A stretch of 64,000 bases of DNA. Source: Mucilaginibacter gotjawali (GTDB taxonomy: Bacteria > Bacteroidota > Bacteroidia > Sphingobacteriales > Sphingobacteriaceae). The notes below the pieces were generated by a model. It worked only from the letters and a program-made list of their open reading frames with translations. It searched no databases and was not told where the DNA came from. Positions 17,517-25,390 of the stretch are shown here, piece by piece (the first letter of the stretch is position 1; each line of letters opens with the position of its first letter). The position numbers were made by a program, and so were the translations under genes. Where the stretch lies: positions 3,100,001-3,164,000 of the forward strand of contig NZ_AP017313.1 in the NCBI RefSeq assembly GCF_002355435.1, read 5' to 3'.

Positions 17517-17929
17517 AATTTAAAGTAATTATTGGAGTTTTGTGCCTGTTGTTTATACTGGCAGTTTCCTGCCAGAGCCCGCAAAGTATTGAATTTGCCC
17601 GTTACTATTCATCAGGAAGCCTGCTCTACCAAAGCCATTGCCAAAATTGCCATGGTGCAAAGGGCGAAGGTTTGAATGCATTGATCCCTCCGCTGACCGA
17701 TACCGTATTTATAAAGAATAATATCCACCAGCTGCCCTGCCTGGTAAAAAACGGTTTAAGAGGAAAATTAACCATCGACAAAAGAGATTTTACGGAGAAA
17801 ATGCCGCCTAACGACCTTGCTCCTATTGAAATCGCCAACGTGCTCACGTATGTTGCCAATTCTTTCGGTAATAAGCGCGGTACTATAGATGTTGCACAGG
17901 TTGGAACAGACCTGAGTAATTGTAAATAA
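17513..17929 (+). CDS. Monohaem cytochrome c lipoprotein
   Basis: 138 residues. The leader ends at AVSC (C20, lipid anchor). The haem site is C43-x-x-C46-H47 in CQNCHGAKGEG, and the distal ligand is probably M97 in EKMPPNDLAP, the usual pattern for small class I cytochromes. It would sit in the periplasm facing the membrane and pass electrons, plausibly to the oxidase matured by the SCO1-like protein encoded just upstream with a four-base overlap. Confidence 0.92.
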   Translation: MKFKVIIGVLCLLFILAVSCQSPQSIEFARYYSSGSLLYQSHCQNCHGAKGEGLNALIPPLTDTVFIKNNIHQLPCLVKNGLRGKLTIDKRDFTEKMPPNDLAPIEIANVLTYVANSFGNKRGTIDVAQVGTDLSNCK

Positions 17930-17949
17930 TGCCCTTAATTACCCTTGGA

Positions 17950-17967
17950 GGCGCAAAGTATTGCGCC
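17950..17967. other. Perfect hairpin after the cytochrome operon
   Basis: GGCGCAA-AGTA-TTGCGCC, a seven-base-pair stem with a four-base loop, 20 bases after the cytochrome c stop. There is no T-run, so it is not a standard intrinsic terminator; it may protect the 3' end or act as a pause. Confidence 0.6.
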
Positions 17968-17986
17968 GCTACGTCCGGTAATCAAT

Positions 17987-18023
17987 CTTTCGGACTTTAC
18001 TGACTTTCGGACTTTCCCGACTT
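17987..18023 (-). repeat. AGTCCG-type oligomer repeat, copy 2
   Basis: Reads CTTTCGGACTTTACTGACT then TTCGGACTTTCCCGACTT. It is inverted relative to copy 1 at 15821 and ends 17 bases before the predicted 5' end of RNase P RNA, so it covers the likely -33 promoter region of that gene. Confidence 0.85.
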
Positions 18024-18040
18024 ATTTCCTACCTTTACAG

Positions 18041-18430
18041 TGCAAAACGTTCTATCGCTCCCGGCGCTTTGTTTGGGAGAGGAAAGTCCGGGCAACACAG
18101 AGCATCCTGCTTCCTAACGGGAAGGCGCCGGCAGCCGGCGACAGCAAGTGCCACAGAAAATATACCGCCCTGCAGTAATGACGGGTAAGGGTGAAAACGT
18201 GAGGTAAGAGCTCACGGCTTTTCCGGGCGACCGGGATCGCGGTAAACCTCAGGAGTTGAAAAACCAAATAGGTCCCGGAAGCGGAGCTGCTCGTTTCCGT
18301 ATCCGCCAACAGGCGGATCGCCGGGATGGGTAGGTTGCTTGAACCTGTCAGCAATGGCAGGGCCAGATTAATGATAGAAACCACGCCCCTTAAAAAGGCG
18401 TGGAACAGAACCCGGCTTACAGGTTTGCAG
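18041..18430 (+). ncRNA. rnpB: RNase P RNA (bacterial class A)
   Basis: Universally conserved RNase P segments appear in order: GAGGAAAGTCCGGGC near the 5' end (P3/P4 region), CACAGAAAATATACCGCC, GGTAAGGGTGAAAACGTG, GGTAAACC, then AGATTAATGATAGAAACC and the 3' element ACAGAACCCGGCTTACAG. The P4 pairing elements are both present. The outer helix P1 can form between TGCAAAAC at 18041 and GTTTGCA at 18423. The RNA is the catalytic subunit that trims tRNA 5' leaders. A TACCTTTA element at 18030-18037 lies where a -7 box would. The exact ends are uncertain by a few bases. Confidence 0.93.
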
Positions 18431-18441
18431 CTGCAAACAAA

Positions 18442-18475
18442 TGCCCTTCCCGGTAAAACGGGGAGGGTTATTTTG
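18442..18475 (+). terminator. Intrinsic terminator of rnpB
   Basis: CCCTTCCCG-gtaaaa-CGGGGAGGG pairs with one wobble and is followed by TTATTTT. It lies about 15 bases after the RNase P 3' end. Confidence 0.8.
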
Positions 18476-18808
18476 TGAAGGGCGAACAGTGAATTATCTG
18501 TATCGGGTGGTTCATAGCTTATTGCTCACCGTTCAATGCCGCTTACTTCAGACAGATCCCTTTTTTACCAACCGGCATTTCACTGCAAATCCGCTTAACC
18601 CGGCAGGTCTTGCTGGCTTAATGCCTCGTATAACCAAAAGCCATGTGGATCGCTAAACGGCATTGATTCATCATTCACCGCTCAGTATTCACTGCTCAGT
18701 ATTTTTCTCAATTTATTTTCAAACAATATCTTCCTAAAAGTGTTTACTTTTCTATACAATTAACTAAATTAGCAATTCAAATATTTAAAGCGTTCAGGCA
18801 AACTAAAA
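18476..18808. repeat. Noncoding gap with an inverted GAACAGTGAAT-type repeat
   Basis: No gene is seen between the rnpB terminator and the response regulator. A short arm GCGAACAGTGAAT at about 18481-18493 has an inverted, longer counterpart at 18669-18701 made of ATTCACCGCTCAGT / ATTCACTGCTCAGT units. An AT-rich stretch from 18705 to 18800 probably holds the promoter of the regulator gene; I could not pick a box with confidence. Confidence 0.5.
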
Positions 18809-20185
18809 ATGGCGAAAATTTTAATCATTGATGACGAGCGGGCAATCCGGAATACATTACGTGAAATACTGGAGTACGAAGACTATACCGTTGAAGATAT
18901 TGATAACGGCGTTGACGGGTTAGAACTCATACAAAAAAATGATTATGACCTGGTATTATGCGATATAAAAATGAACCGGGTAGATGGTATGGAGGTACTC
19001 ACCGAGGGCCTTGCAATGAAGCCCGATCTGCCTTTTATCATGATATCGGGCCATGGCACCGTTGAAACCGCTATAGAGGCCAGCAAAAAAGGCGCATTTG
19101 ACTTCATATCCAAACCACCTGACCTGAACAGGCTCCTCATCACCGTACGAAATGCACTCGACAGGGGAAGCCTGGTAACGGAAACAAAGGTTTTAAAGCG
19201 CAGGGTGGCTAAAGTCCGCACCATGCTGGGCGATTCACAGTCGATCTCCAAAATAAAGGAAACTATTGACAGGGTGGCACCTACTGATGCCAGGGTATTG
19301 ATCACGGGGGCTAACGGCAGCGGTAAGGAGCTGGTAGCCCGCTGGTTACACGAAAAGTCACATCGTTCATCGTCGCCTTTGATTGAAGTAAACTGCGCGG
19401 CTATCCCTTCAGAATTGATTGAGAGTGAATTATTCGGGCACGAAAAAGGTTCATTTACTTCTGCCATCAAACAACGCATCGGCAAATTTGAAGCGGCTAA
19501 CGGCGGAACGCTCTTTTTGGATGAGATCGGAGACATGAGCGCTTCAACCCAGGCCAAAGTGCTGCGCGCGCTGCAGGAAAATAAAATAACCCGCGTCGGC
19601 GGCGAAAAAGAAATCGATGTGGATGTACGTGTGGTTGCAGCAACCAACAAGGACTTGCTAAAGGAAATAGATGCTGGAAATTTCCGCCTTGACCTTTACC
19701 ATCGCTTAAGCGTTATCCTTATCCACGTACCCCCTCTGACTGACCGTAAAGACGATATTCCATTACTGGCGCAAAACTTTTTGGACGAGATCTGTAATGA
19801 CTATGGCATGCCTGTTAAAAAAATCTCAGATGCTGCTATGGAGGCATTAAAAGCTTTGCCGTGGACCGGGAATATCCGTGAATTAAGGAATATGATTGAA
19901 CGTTTGATCATCCTTAGTGATAAAATTATAACAGACAATGACGTAAAGATCTTTGCAAACCCATCTTCGCCGGTTGAAGTTACCAATAGCAATAACGGGC
20001 ATCAAACAGATTTTGACCGTTTCAATAACTTCCAGGAATATAAAGATTACGCCGAGCGCGAGTATATTAAATTCAAACTGGAAAAAAACAACTGGAACGT
20101 ATCGAAAACTGCTGATGATATTGATATCCAGCGCAGTCATTTATACAGTAAAATAGAAAAATTTGGGCTAAAAAGAGGGGAATAA
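18809..20185 (+). CDS. NtrC-type sigma-54-dependent response regulator
   Basis: 458 residues in three parts. The receiver domain has acidic D8-D9 and phospho-acceptor D52 in LVLCDIKM. The AAA+ domain has Walker A GANGSGKE, the sigma-54 contact loop GSFTSA (usual GAFTGA), Walker B GGTLFLDEIGDM and the arginine-finger region after FRLDLYHRLSV. A Fis-like helix-turn-helix closes the protein (NWNVSKTADDIDIQRSHLYSKI). It should activate sigma-54 promoters when phosphorylated. No sensor kinase gene is adjacent, so it is an orphan here. The altered loop residues may reflect the lineage rather than loss of function. Confidence 0.93.
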   Translation: MAKILIIDDERAIRNTLREILEYEDYTVEDIDNGVDGLELIQKNDYDLVLCDIKMNRVDGMEVLTEGLAMKPDLPFIMISGHGTVETAIEASKKGAFDFISKPPDLNRLLITVRNALDRGSLVTETKVLKRRVAKVRTMLGDSQSISKIKETIDRVAPTDARVLITGANGSGKELVARWLHEKSHRSSSPLIEVNCAAIPSELIESELFGHEKGSFTSAIKQRIGKFEAANGGTLFLDEIGDMSASTQAKVLRALQENKITRVGGEKEIDVDVRVVAATNKDLLKEIDAGNFRLDLYHRLSVILIHVPPLTDRKDDIPLLAQNFLDEICNDYGMPVKKISDAAMEALKALPWTGNIRELRNMIERLIILSDKIITDNDVKIFANPSSPVEVTNSNNGHQTDFDRFNNFQEYKDYAEREYIKFKLEKNNWNVSKTADDIDIQRSHLYSKIEKFGLKRGE

Positions 20186-20187
20186 GT

Positions 20188-20342
20188 AGGGTTGATTGGG
20201 TTGGATTAAGTTGATCGAGTAAAATAGCTAGCAGGTACGCTTCGATAATTGAATTTATTTAGCGTTATCCTGCTATTTTTATTTTTATACGCTGATGTTA
20301 AGTAGACTGAGTTGGACCCGGTTGAATGAGTTGATTGGGTAA
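20188..20342 (+). repeat. Two direct blocks of GTTGATTGGGTTGA-type repeat
   Basis: Block one (20188-20219) reads GTTGATTGGGTTGGATTAAG and on; block two (20296-20342) contains GTTGGACCCGGTTGAATGAG then TTGATTGGG. Both face the same way, unlike most other loci in this window. They start three bases after the response regulator stop and fill the space before the YjdF-like gene. Confidence 0.7.
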
Positions 20343-20405
20343 GTCCCGGTATTTTGCTATTAAAATAATAATTGGCTTATTCGTCTATTTTCATACCTTG
20401 ATGGG

Positions 20406-21014
20406 ATGAAAAAGTATGTCCTCCTTGTATGCCTGTTTTTTACGGGATTAATTATTTCTGCCATTAATCCGCATGATTATTTTACCTGGATTTTGGAAAT
20501 TTTTCCAGCTATTATAGGTCTTTTTATACTCGTATTTACTTTCCGGCACTTTCAATTCACCATGTTAACTTATGTGATGATATTGTTGCATTGCTACGTG
20601 TTATTTATAGGCGGTCATTACACCTATGCCCTGGTTCCTGCTTTTGACTGGGTGCGCGATGTTTTCCACCAAAGCCGCAATAATTATGACAAGGTCGGGC
20701 ACTTTTTCCAGGGCTTTGTACCGGCAATGATCGTTCGCGAAATATTTATCAGAAAAGAAATCATCAACAGGGAAAACTGGATCCCCTTTTTAACCATAAG
20801 TGTATGCGGGCTGATAAGCTTGCTGTATGAATTGCTGGAGTGGCTGGTTTCAGTATCCTCAGGGTCTGCAGGCAACTCTTTCCTTGGCACGCAGGGAGAT
20901 GTATGGGATACGCAATCAGATATGCTTTTTGCTATTATTGGCGCCTCGTGTATGCTCATCACGCTATCAGGATTGCAGAACAAGGTGATCGCCGGAAAGT
21001 TGCAAAGGTTGTAA
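20406..21014 (+). CDS. YjdF/DUF2238 family inner-membrane protein
   Basis: 202 residues with about six hydrophobic helices. The family signatures are present: YDKVGHFFQGFVPA in the middle, LYELLEW, and GTQGDVWDTQSDMLFA near the C-terminus. The conserved His, Glu and Asp residues face the membrane interior in this family, which is structurally a VanZ-like group, but its function is not established. The gene appears to be a single transcription unit between two repeat arrays. Confidence 0.8.
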   Translation: MKKYVLLVCLFFTGLIISAINPHDYFTWILEIFPAIIGLFILVFTFRHFQFTMLTYVMILLHCYVLFIGGHYTYALVPAFDWVRDVFHQSRNNYDKVGHFFQGFVPAMIVREIFIRKEIINRENWIPFLTISVCGLISLLYELLEWLVSVSSGSAGNSFLGTQGDVWDTQSDMLFAIIGASCMLITLSGLQNKVIAGKLQRL

Positions 21015-21078
21015 TGGTTAAAAGTTGCAAGTGTTAAAATTAATACAAGGAGATTGAGTTATCAATCTGCCGAAATTT

Positions 21079-21113
21079 CTTCCGGACTTTCGGACTTTTC
21101 CGACTTCCGGACT
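21079..21113 (-). repeat. AGTCCG-type oligomer repeat, copy 3
   Basis: Reads CTTCCGGACTTTCGGAC then TTTTCCGACTTCCGGACT. It has the same orientation as copy 2 before rnpB. It ends right before CATCTTTG (near-match to a -7 box) and 65 bases upstream of the DUF5009 gene. Confidence 0.85.
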
Positions 21114-21178
21114 CATCTTTGTAAATCAATTTAAAAAGTTCTACCTTTCGGGTATCAATTAAATCTCAAAACATTAAG

Positions 21179-22339
21179 ATGGCTCAAACCTCAACAGTTC
21201 AGGCGGCGGATGATTTCGATTCCACCCCTACCCGCTTGTTTTCATTGGATGCTCTTCGCGGCTTCGATATGTTCTGGATCATGGGAGCAGATGAAATAAT
21301 GCATGCGCTCCGCGATTCCACTAAATCCAACTTCTGGACAGTGATCGGTAACCAGTTTGAACACCCGGACTGGAATGGGTTTCACGCTTACGATATGATC
21401 TTTCCGCTCTTCCTGTTTATGGCAGGCGTTTCTACCCCATTTTCAGTAGGCCGCGAGTTGGAGAAAGGCAAAAGCCGCGAACAACTGATGCTAAGGGTTA
21501 TTAAGCGGGCCTTTATTTTGGTGCTATTAGGGCTGTTGGTAAACAACGGGCTAAAAATTCAACCCATTGCGGATATCAGGTTCCCAAGTGTACTGGGGCG
21601 TATCGGTATCGCTTATATGTTTGCCAATATCATTTACCTGTACGCAAAAGAACTTTGGCAAATGATCTGGTTCTGGATATTTATCGTGGGTTATTACCTG
21701 CTGCTTAAATTTACAGCCGCGCCGGGCTTTCACCCCGGCGATCTTACCCCGCAGGGTAATTTTGCTTCGTATGTTGACCGCACCATATTGCCCGGCCATT
21801 TATATGTGCCATACCCCGGTACAAAAATAAACATGCACGATCCGGAAGGCTTGTTCTCTACTATCCCCGCTATCAGCACCGGTATTTTAGGAATTTTAAC
21901 CGGAACGCTGTTAAAAAGGAAGGATATTACGGCGAATTTGAAGGCTTTGCTGATGGCTCTTTTCGGCTTTGCTTTTATATTCGTTTCACTGATCTGGAAT
22001 TTAGACTTTCCGATCAACAAAAACCTGTGGTCAAGTTCATTCGTGATGCTGGTTGGTGGGATCAGTTTAATACTGATGTCAGTTTTTTATTACATCATTG
22101 ATGTTTTAGGGTATAAAAAATGGGCCTTCTTTTTCAAAGTCATCGGTATGAACTCTATTTTGATCTATATCTCGGGGCATTTTATCAAATGGAGCTATGC
22201 CAATAACGGGTTCTTCCAATGGCTGGGGCAGCTGGTGGGTAACCCATATAACGCAGTAGTAATGGCGATAACTTTGGTGCTGGTAAAATGGCTATTCCTG
22301 CGTTATCTGTACGAAAAGAAAACGTTTTTGCGGGTATAG
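21179..22339 (+). CDS. DUF5009 / NagX-like acyltransferase membrane protein
   Basis: 386 residues with about ten membrane helices. The N-terminal signature RLFSLDALRGFDMFWIMGAD, followed by FHAYDMIFPLFLFMAGVSTPFS, matches the COG4299 group related to heparan-alpha-glucosaminide N-acetyltransferase. These proteins are thought to move acyl groups across the membrane onto amino sugars, and often accompany glycan-use genes in Bacteroidota. No sugar-use genes are adjacent here. A perfect terminator follows. Confidence 0.85.
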   Translation: MAQTSTVQAADDFDSTPTRLFSLDALRGFDMFWIMGADEIMHALRDSTKSNFWTVIGNQFEHPDWNGFHAYDMIFPLFLFMAGVSTPFSVGRELEKGKSREQLMLRVIKRAFILVLLGLLVNNGLKIQPIADIRFPSVLGRIGIAYMFANIIYLYAKELWQMIWFWIFIVGYYLLLKFTAAPGFHPGDLTPQGNFASYVDRTILPGHLYVPYPGTKINMHDPEGLFSTIPAISTGILGILTGTLLKRKDITANLKALLMALFGFAFIFVSLIWNLDFPINKNLWSSSFVMLVGGISLILMSVFYYIIDVLGYKKWAFFFKVIGMNSILIYISGHFIKWSYANNGFFQWLGQLVGNPYNAVVMAITLVLVKWLFLRYLYEKKTFLRV

Positions 22340-22364
22340 ATGGTAAGCTTACCATTTAAAAGGA

Positions 22365-22402
22365 TAAGCCCGCCATGAAAAAAAATGGCGGGCTTATTTT
22401 AT
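22365..22402. terminator. Bidirectional terminator
   Basis: A 12-base-pair perfect stem, TAAGCCCGCCAT (22365-22376) and ATGGCGGGCTTA (22385-22396), with an A-rich loop and TTTTATTTT on the + side. It separates the convergent DUF5009 and MazG-like genes; the stop codon of the latter lies at its right edge. Confidence 0.9.
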
Positions 22403-22878
22403 TTTGATAATATTTCGCCAAGACCAGCGGGCGAATAGTTGATAGATTTTAACGTCTTATTGTCAGCTGTACGGTACACTAAAAACAAACCGTCTATTTC
22501 TTTATGATAAGAATCGGTATTGGCAGTGTTTTTGTAATGTTCGATTGTAAGGTGAGCCTCTTCAACGGTTTTACAGGCTTTGCTCATATTGGAGCGGTGT
22601 ACCTCGTCAAATAGTTCTTTAAATTTTTCGCCAAGGCCAAATTCTAAAATAGCACCTGCAAGTACATATTGCAAATCGCATAAGGCATCAGCAACTTCTG
22701 TTAAATCGTTATCTTCTACTGCCTGCTGCAATTCTTTTAGTTCTTCAGCCAGCAGCGAAACGCGGAGTTCACATCGTTCTTTTGATGGGATCGCTGGGTT
22801 TGTTACAATAGGGTGTTTGAAGGTATGATGGAATTCGGCTACCTGGTTTAATGCATTTGTGTCTTTTATCATAATCAT
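22399..22878 (-). CDS. MazG-like nucleotide pyrophosphohydrolase family protein
   Basis: 159 residues if started at the ATG at 22878 (MIMIKDTNALNQVAEF). The all-alpha NTP pyrophosphatase motif is visible: LLAEELKELQQAV followed by EVADALCDLQYVLAGA, giving the E-x2-E ... E-x2-D metal-binding layout. The family removes pyrophosphate from nucleotides or phosphoribosyl-ATP. Phage-like members (PRA-PH) share this form with an N-terminal FHxxFxHP segment, here FHHTFKHPIV. Its physiological substrate is unknown; it may be house-cleaning. Confidence 0.85.
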   Translation of the reverse strand: MIMIKDTNALNQVAEFHHTFKHPIVTNPAIPSKERCELRVSLLAEELKELQQAVEDNDLTEVADALCDLQYVLAGAILEFGLGEKFKELFDEVHRSNMSKACKTVEEAHLTIEHYKNTANTDSYHKEIDGLFLVYRTADNKTLKSINYSPAGLGEILSK

Positions 22879-23021
22879 TTTTTTCGGCTGCCGGCAGCTA
22901 TATCCCGGCCCCATTTGTCATTATGCTGCAAGTATAAATAAAAAATAAAGTGCAATTAAACCCTTAGCGATAAAATCCGTCTATTAAATAAACAGCAGAA
23001 AAAAGTTTAAAAAAAACAATC

Positions 23022-24230
23022 ATGAAAAGTGCATATAAATATTTATTATCAATTGGCTTAAGTGGGCTGATGTGCCTGTTTTTAGCTATGCCGGCCAGCG
23101 CCCAACATAACAGAGGTGGTGGTGGTGGTGGCAATCACGGTGGTGGCGGCGGCGGCGGTTTTGCCCGGGGCGGCGGCGGTGGCGGTGGTGCCCGGTTTAA
23201 TGGCGGTGGTGGCGCCCGTTTCAATGGCGGCGGTGCTGCAGTTGCCCGAGGTGGATTTGGCGGCGGCCGGTCGTTCCAGGCCCCTCAAAGGCAGGGCAAT
23301 TTCCAAAGGGGCTTTGCTCCTCAACGTGGTAATGCCGGGTTCAGAGGTAATAACTTTGCCGGAAGACCAGGCTTTAACGCAAGAGGCAATAATTTTGCCG
23401 GAAGACCCGGAGTAAACGCAAGAGGCTATAACGGAAATCGTTATGCTTACAATGGCAGGGTAAATGCCTACAGAGGCGGCTATCGTGGTGCTTATGGTTA
23501 CCGTGGTGCCTACGGTTACAGAGGTGGTTATGGCTGGAGAGGTGGTTATGGCTGGAGAGGCGGTTATTACGGCCCTAGTTATTGGGGTGCCCGCGGATGG
23601 TGGGGTGGCCGTGGCGGCTACTGGTGGAACGGTGGCTTATATGCCAGCTTATACTGGCCACGTATTGGTTTCAGTGTAGGGGTTTTACCTTACGGATATT
23701 ATCCTTTCTATTGGGACAACCAGCCATACTATTACAGCAATGGGTTTTATTACCAACAGAATAACGATCAATATACTGTAGTAGAGCCACCATTGGGTGC
23801 TGAAATTACACAGCTTCCGGCCGGTGCAAAAGAGATTACCATTGACGGACAGCAATATTATGAATTGAACGGTGTATATTATCAACCGGTTACCAAGGAT
23901 GATGGTACTAACGTTTATGTGATAGCAGGTAAAGATGGCAAGTTAGACACCGCCAACAGCGGAACTGATAACGGCGGTTATAACACCCCGGCTCCTGACA
24001 ATGGCGGCTATAACAGTGCGCCCCCTCAAGGCGGTGTAAACAATGTTCCGGAACCACAAAAAGGTGATATCTATGAGACTTTGCCACAAGATACCCGCAG
24101 GATAAAACTTAACGGTGAAACTTTCTTTGTGTCTCCTGATGATTATTATTACCAGGAAACGATTGACACCAGGGGTAACAAGGCCTATAAAGTAGTAGGT
24201 ACACCATCTGATGAACCGCAGGAAAATTAA
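23022..24230 (+). CDS. Glycine-rich secreted protein, DUF6515-like
   Basis: 402 residues with a signal peptide cleaved near ASAQ. Residues about 30-90 are almost pure Gly with Asn, Arg and Phe (GGGGARFNGGG repeats); 110-200 contain NNFAGRPG and GYRGAYGYRGGYGWRGG tandem repeats. A hydrophobic WPRIGFSVGVLPYGYYPFYW segment follows, then two copies of a small module (LPAGAKEITIDGQQYYELNG..YYQPV and LPQDTRRIKLNGETFFVSPDDYYYQE). The layout matches exported DUF6515-type proteins. Likely an outer-surface or periplasmic structural protein. The repetitive DNA may vary in copy number between strains. Confidence 0.75.
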   Translation: MKSAYKYLLSIGLSGLMCLFLAMPASAQHNRGGGGGGNHGGGGGGGFARGGGGGGGARFNGGGGARFNGGGAAVARGGFGGGRSFQAPQRQGNFQRGFAPQRGNAGFRGNNFAGRPGFNARGNNFAGRPGVNARGYNGNRYAYNGRVNAYRGGYRGAYGYRGAYGYRGGYGWRGGYGWRGGYYGPSYWGARGWWGGRGGYWWNGGLYASLYWPRIGFSVGVLPYGYYPFYWDNQPYYYSNGFYYQQNNDQYTVVEPPLGAEITQLPAGAKEITIDGQQYYELNGVYYQPVTKDDGTNVYVIAGKDGKLDTANSGTDNGGYNTPAPDNGGYNSAPPQGGVNNVPEPQKGDIYETLPQDTRRIKLNGETFFVSPDDYYYQETIDTRGNKAYKVVGTPSDEPQEN

Positions 24231-24254
24231 TCCAATAACTCCCGATATATTTTT

Positions 24255-24287
24255 AAAGGCGGCCTGTTTTTTCAGGGCGCCTTTTTT
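24255..24287 (+). terminator. Intrinsic terminator of the glycine-rich protein gene
   Basis: AAGGCGGCCTG-tttttt-CAGGGCGCCTT forms a GC-rich stem with one mismatch and is followed by TTTTT. It lies 25 bases after the stop. Confidence 0.85.
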
Positions 24288-24367
24288 ATTAACCGCTTCA
24301 CCCCTATTTTTTTCAGCTTCGGCGCCCATATTTATAAATTGCAACGCCAAGCAATTACCTTTACGTG

Positions 24368-25390
24368 ATGGACAAAACCGAAAAGCGGATCTCCTTGTAT
24401 AGTTCATTACTCATTGGGTTACTGATGTGCAGCCCAAAGTTTATGGCATTTCGCGGGCAGGGCATCATTGCTCATTTCTGGCATTTTAACCTTGCGGAAC
24501 TTATCTTACAGGTTGCCTTTAATGTGGGTTTTTGTTATTTCCTGTTTTATTTAAATCTGCGGGATGCTAATGCCGGACTAACTGTCGAATCTGCAAAAAC
24601 ACAAGCAGGGCGGTACCTTTTTAATGCTATACTCCTGCTGGTAAGTTGTTTGTTATGCGGTGTAATTCAACGGCAGCTTTTTATGAGTGACCAGCCCAGG
24701 GGCATTTACTGGACAGGATACCTGAGCCGCTTTTTTTTGAGCGCCTTATTTGCAGGTATCCTCATCAAAATCATATTGCTGATGCGCCAAAGCAAACAAA
24801 AGGATAAGGAAAATAACCTGTTAAAAACGGCGTATCTTGAAGCGGAGCTGGGATTGCTTAAAGAACAGCTTAACCCGCATTTTTTGTTCAACTCGCTTAG
24901 CAGTTTATCTGGTATTGTGCGCGAGGATCCCCAAATGGCGCAGCATTTTATCAACCACCTTTCAAAAATATTCAGGTATGCGCTGGCCGGGCAAAATGAT
25001 CACCTGGTTGTTGTTGCCGAAGAATTAACGATGATAAAATCGTACGAACAGCTGTTGAAAATGCGTTTTGAAAAAGCTTTCCGGCTGGAAACGAATATCG
25101 AAAAACATTACCTTAATTATACCCTTCCGCATCTGACGTTGCAGCCACTGCTTGAAAATGCAGCCAAACACAACTCAGCATCAATAACAAAACCGTTAAA
25201 GGTTTATATTTATACTGAAGGGGATTATATGGTGGTAAAAAACAACCTGCAGGAGATTGCCGAACCTGAAAACAGCACGGGAATTGGGCTCGCCAATTTA
25301 AACAGCCGTTTCCGTATCCTGATGCATAAAGAAATTGAAATAGAAAAAACGAAAGACAGTTTCATTGTTAAATTACCGCTGAAAAAATGA
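24368..25390 (+). CDS. LytS-type sensor histidine kinase
   Basis: 340 residues from the ATG at 24368 (a GTG three bases upstream is an alternative). Four membrane helices fill residues 12-135. A short coiled segment leads into the His_kinase domain: phospho-acceptor H in LNPHFLFNSLSSLSGIV, N-box PLLENAAKHN, and G-box STGIGLANLNSR. There is no extracellular sensor domain, so it probably senses a membrane or intramembrane signal. It overlaps the LytTR regulator gene by four bases, forming a two-component pair. Confidence 0.93.
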   Translation: MDKTEKRISLYSSLLIGLLMCSPKFMAFRGQGIIAHFWHFNLAELILQVAFNVGFCYFLFYLNLRDANAGLTVESAKTQAGRYLFNAILLLVSCLLCGVIQRQLFMSDQPRGIYWTGYLSRFFLSALFAGILIKIILLMRQSKQKDKENNLLKTAYLEAELGLLKEQLNPHFLFNSLSSLSGIVREDPQMAQHFINHLSKIFRYALAGQNDHLVVVAEELTMIKSYEQLLKMRFEKAFRLETNIEKHYLNYTLPHLTLQPLLENAAKHNSASITKPLKVYIYTEGDYMVVKNNLQEIAEPENSTGIGLANLNSRFRILMHKEIEIEKTKDSFIVKLPLKK

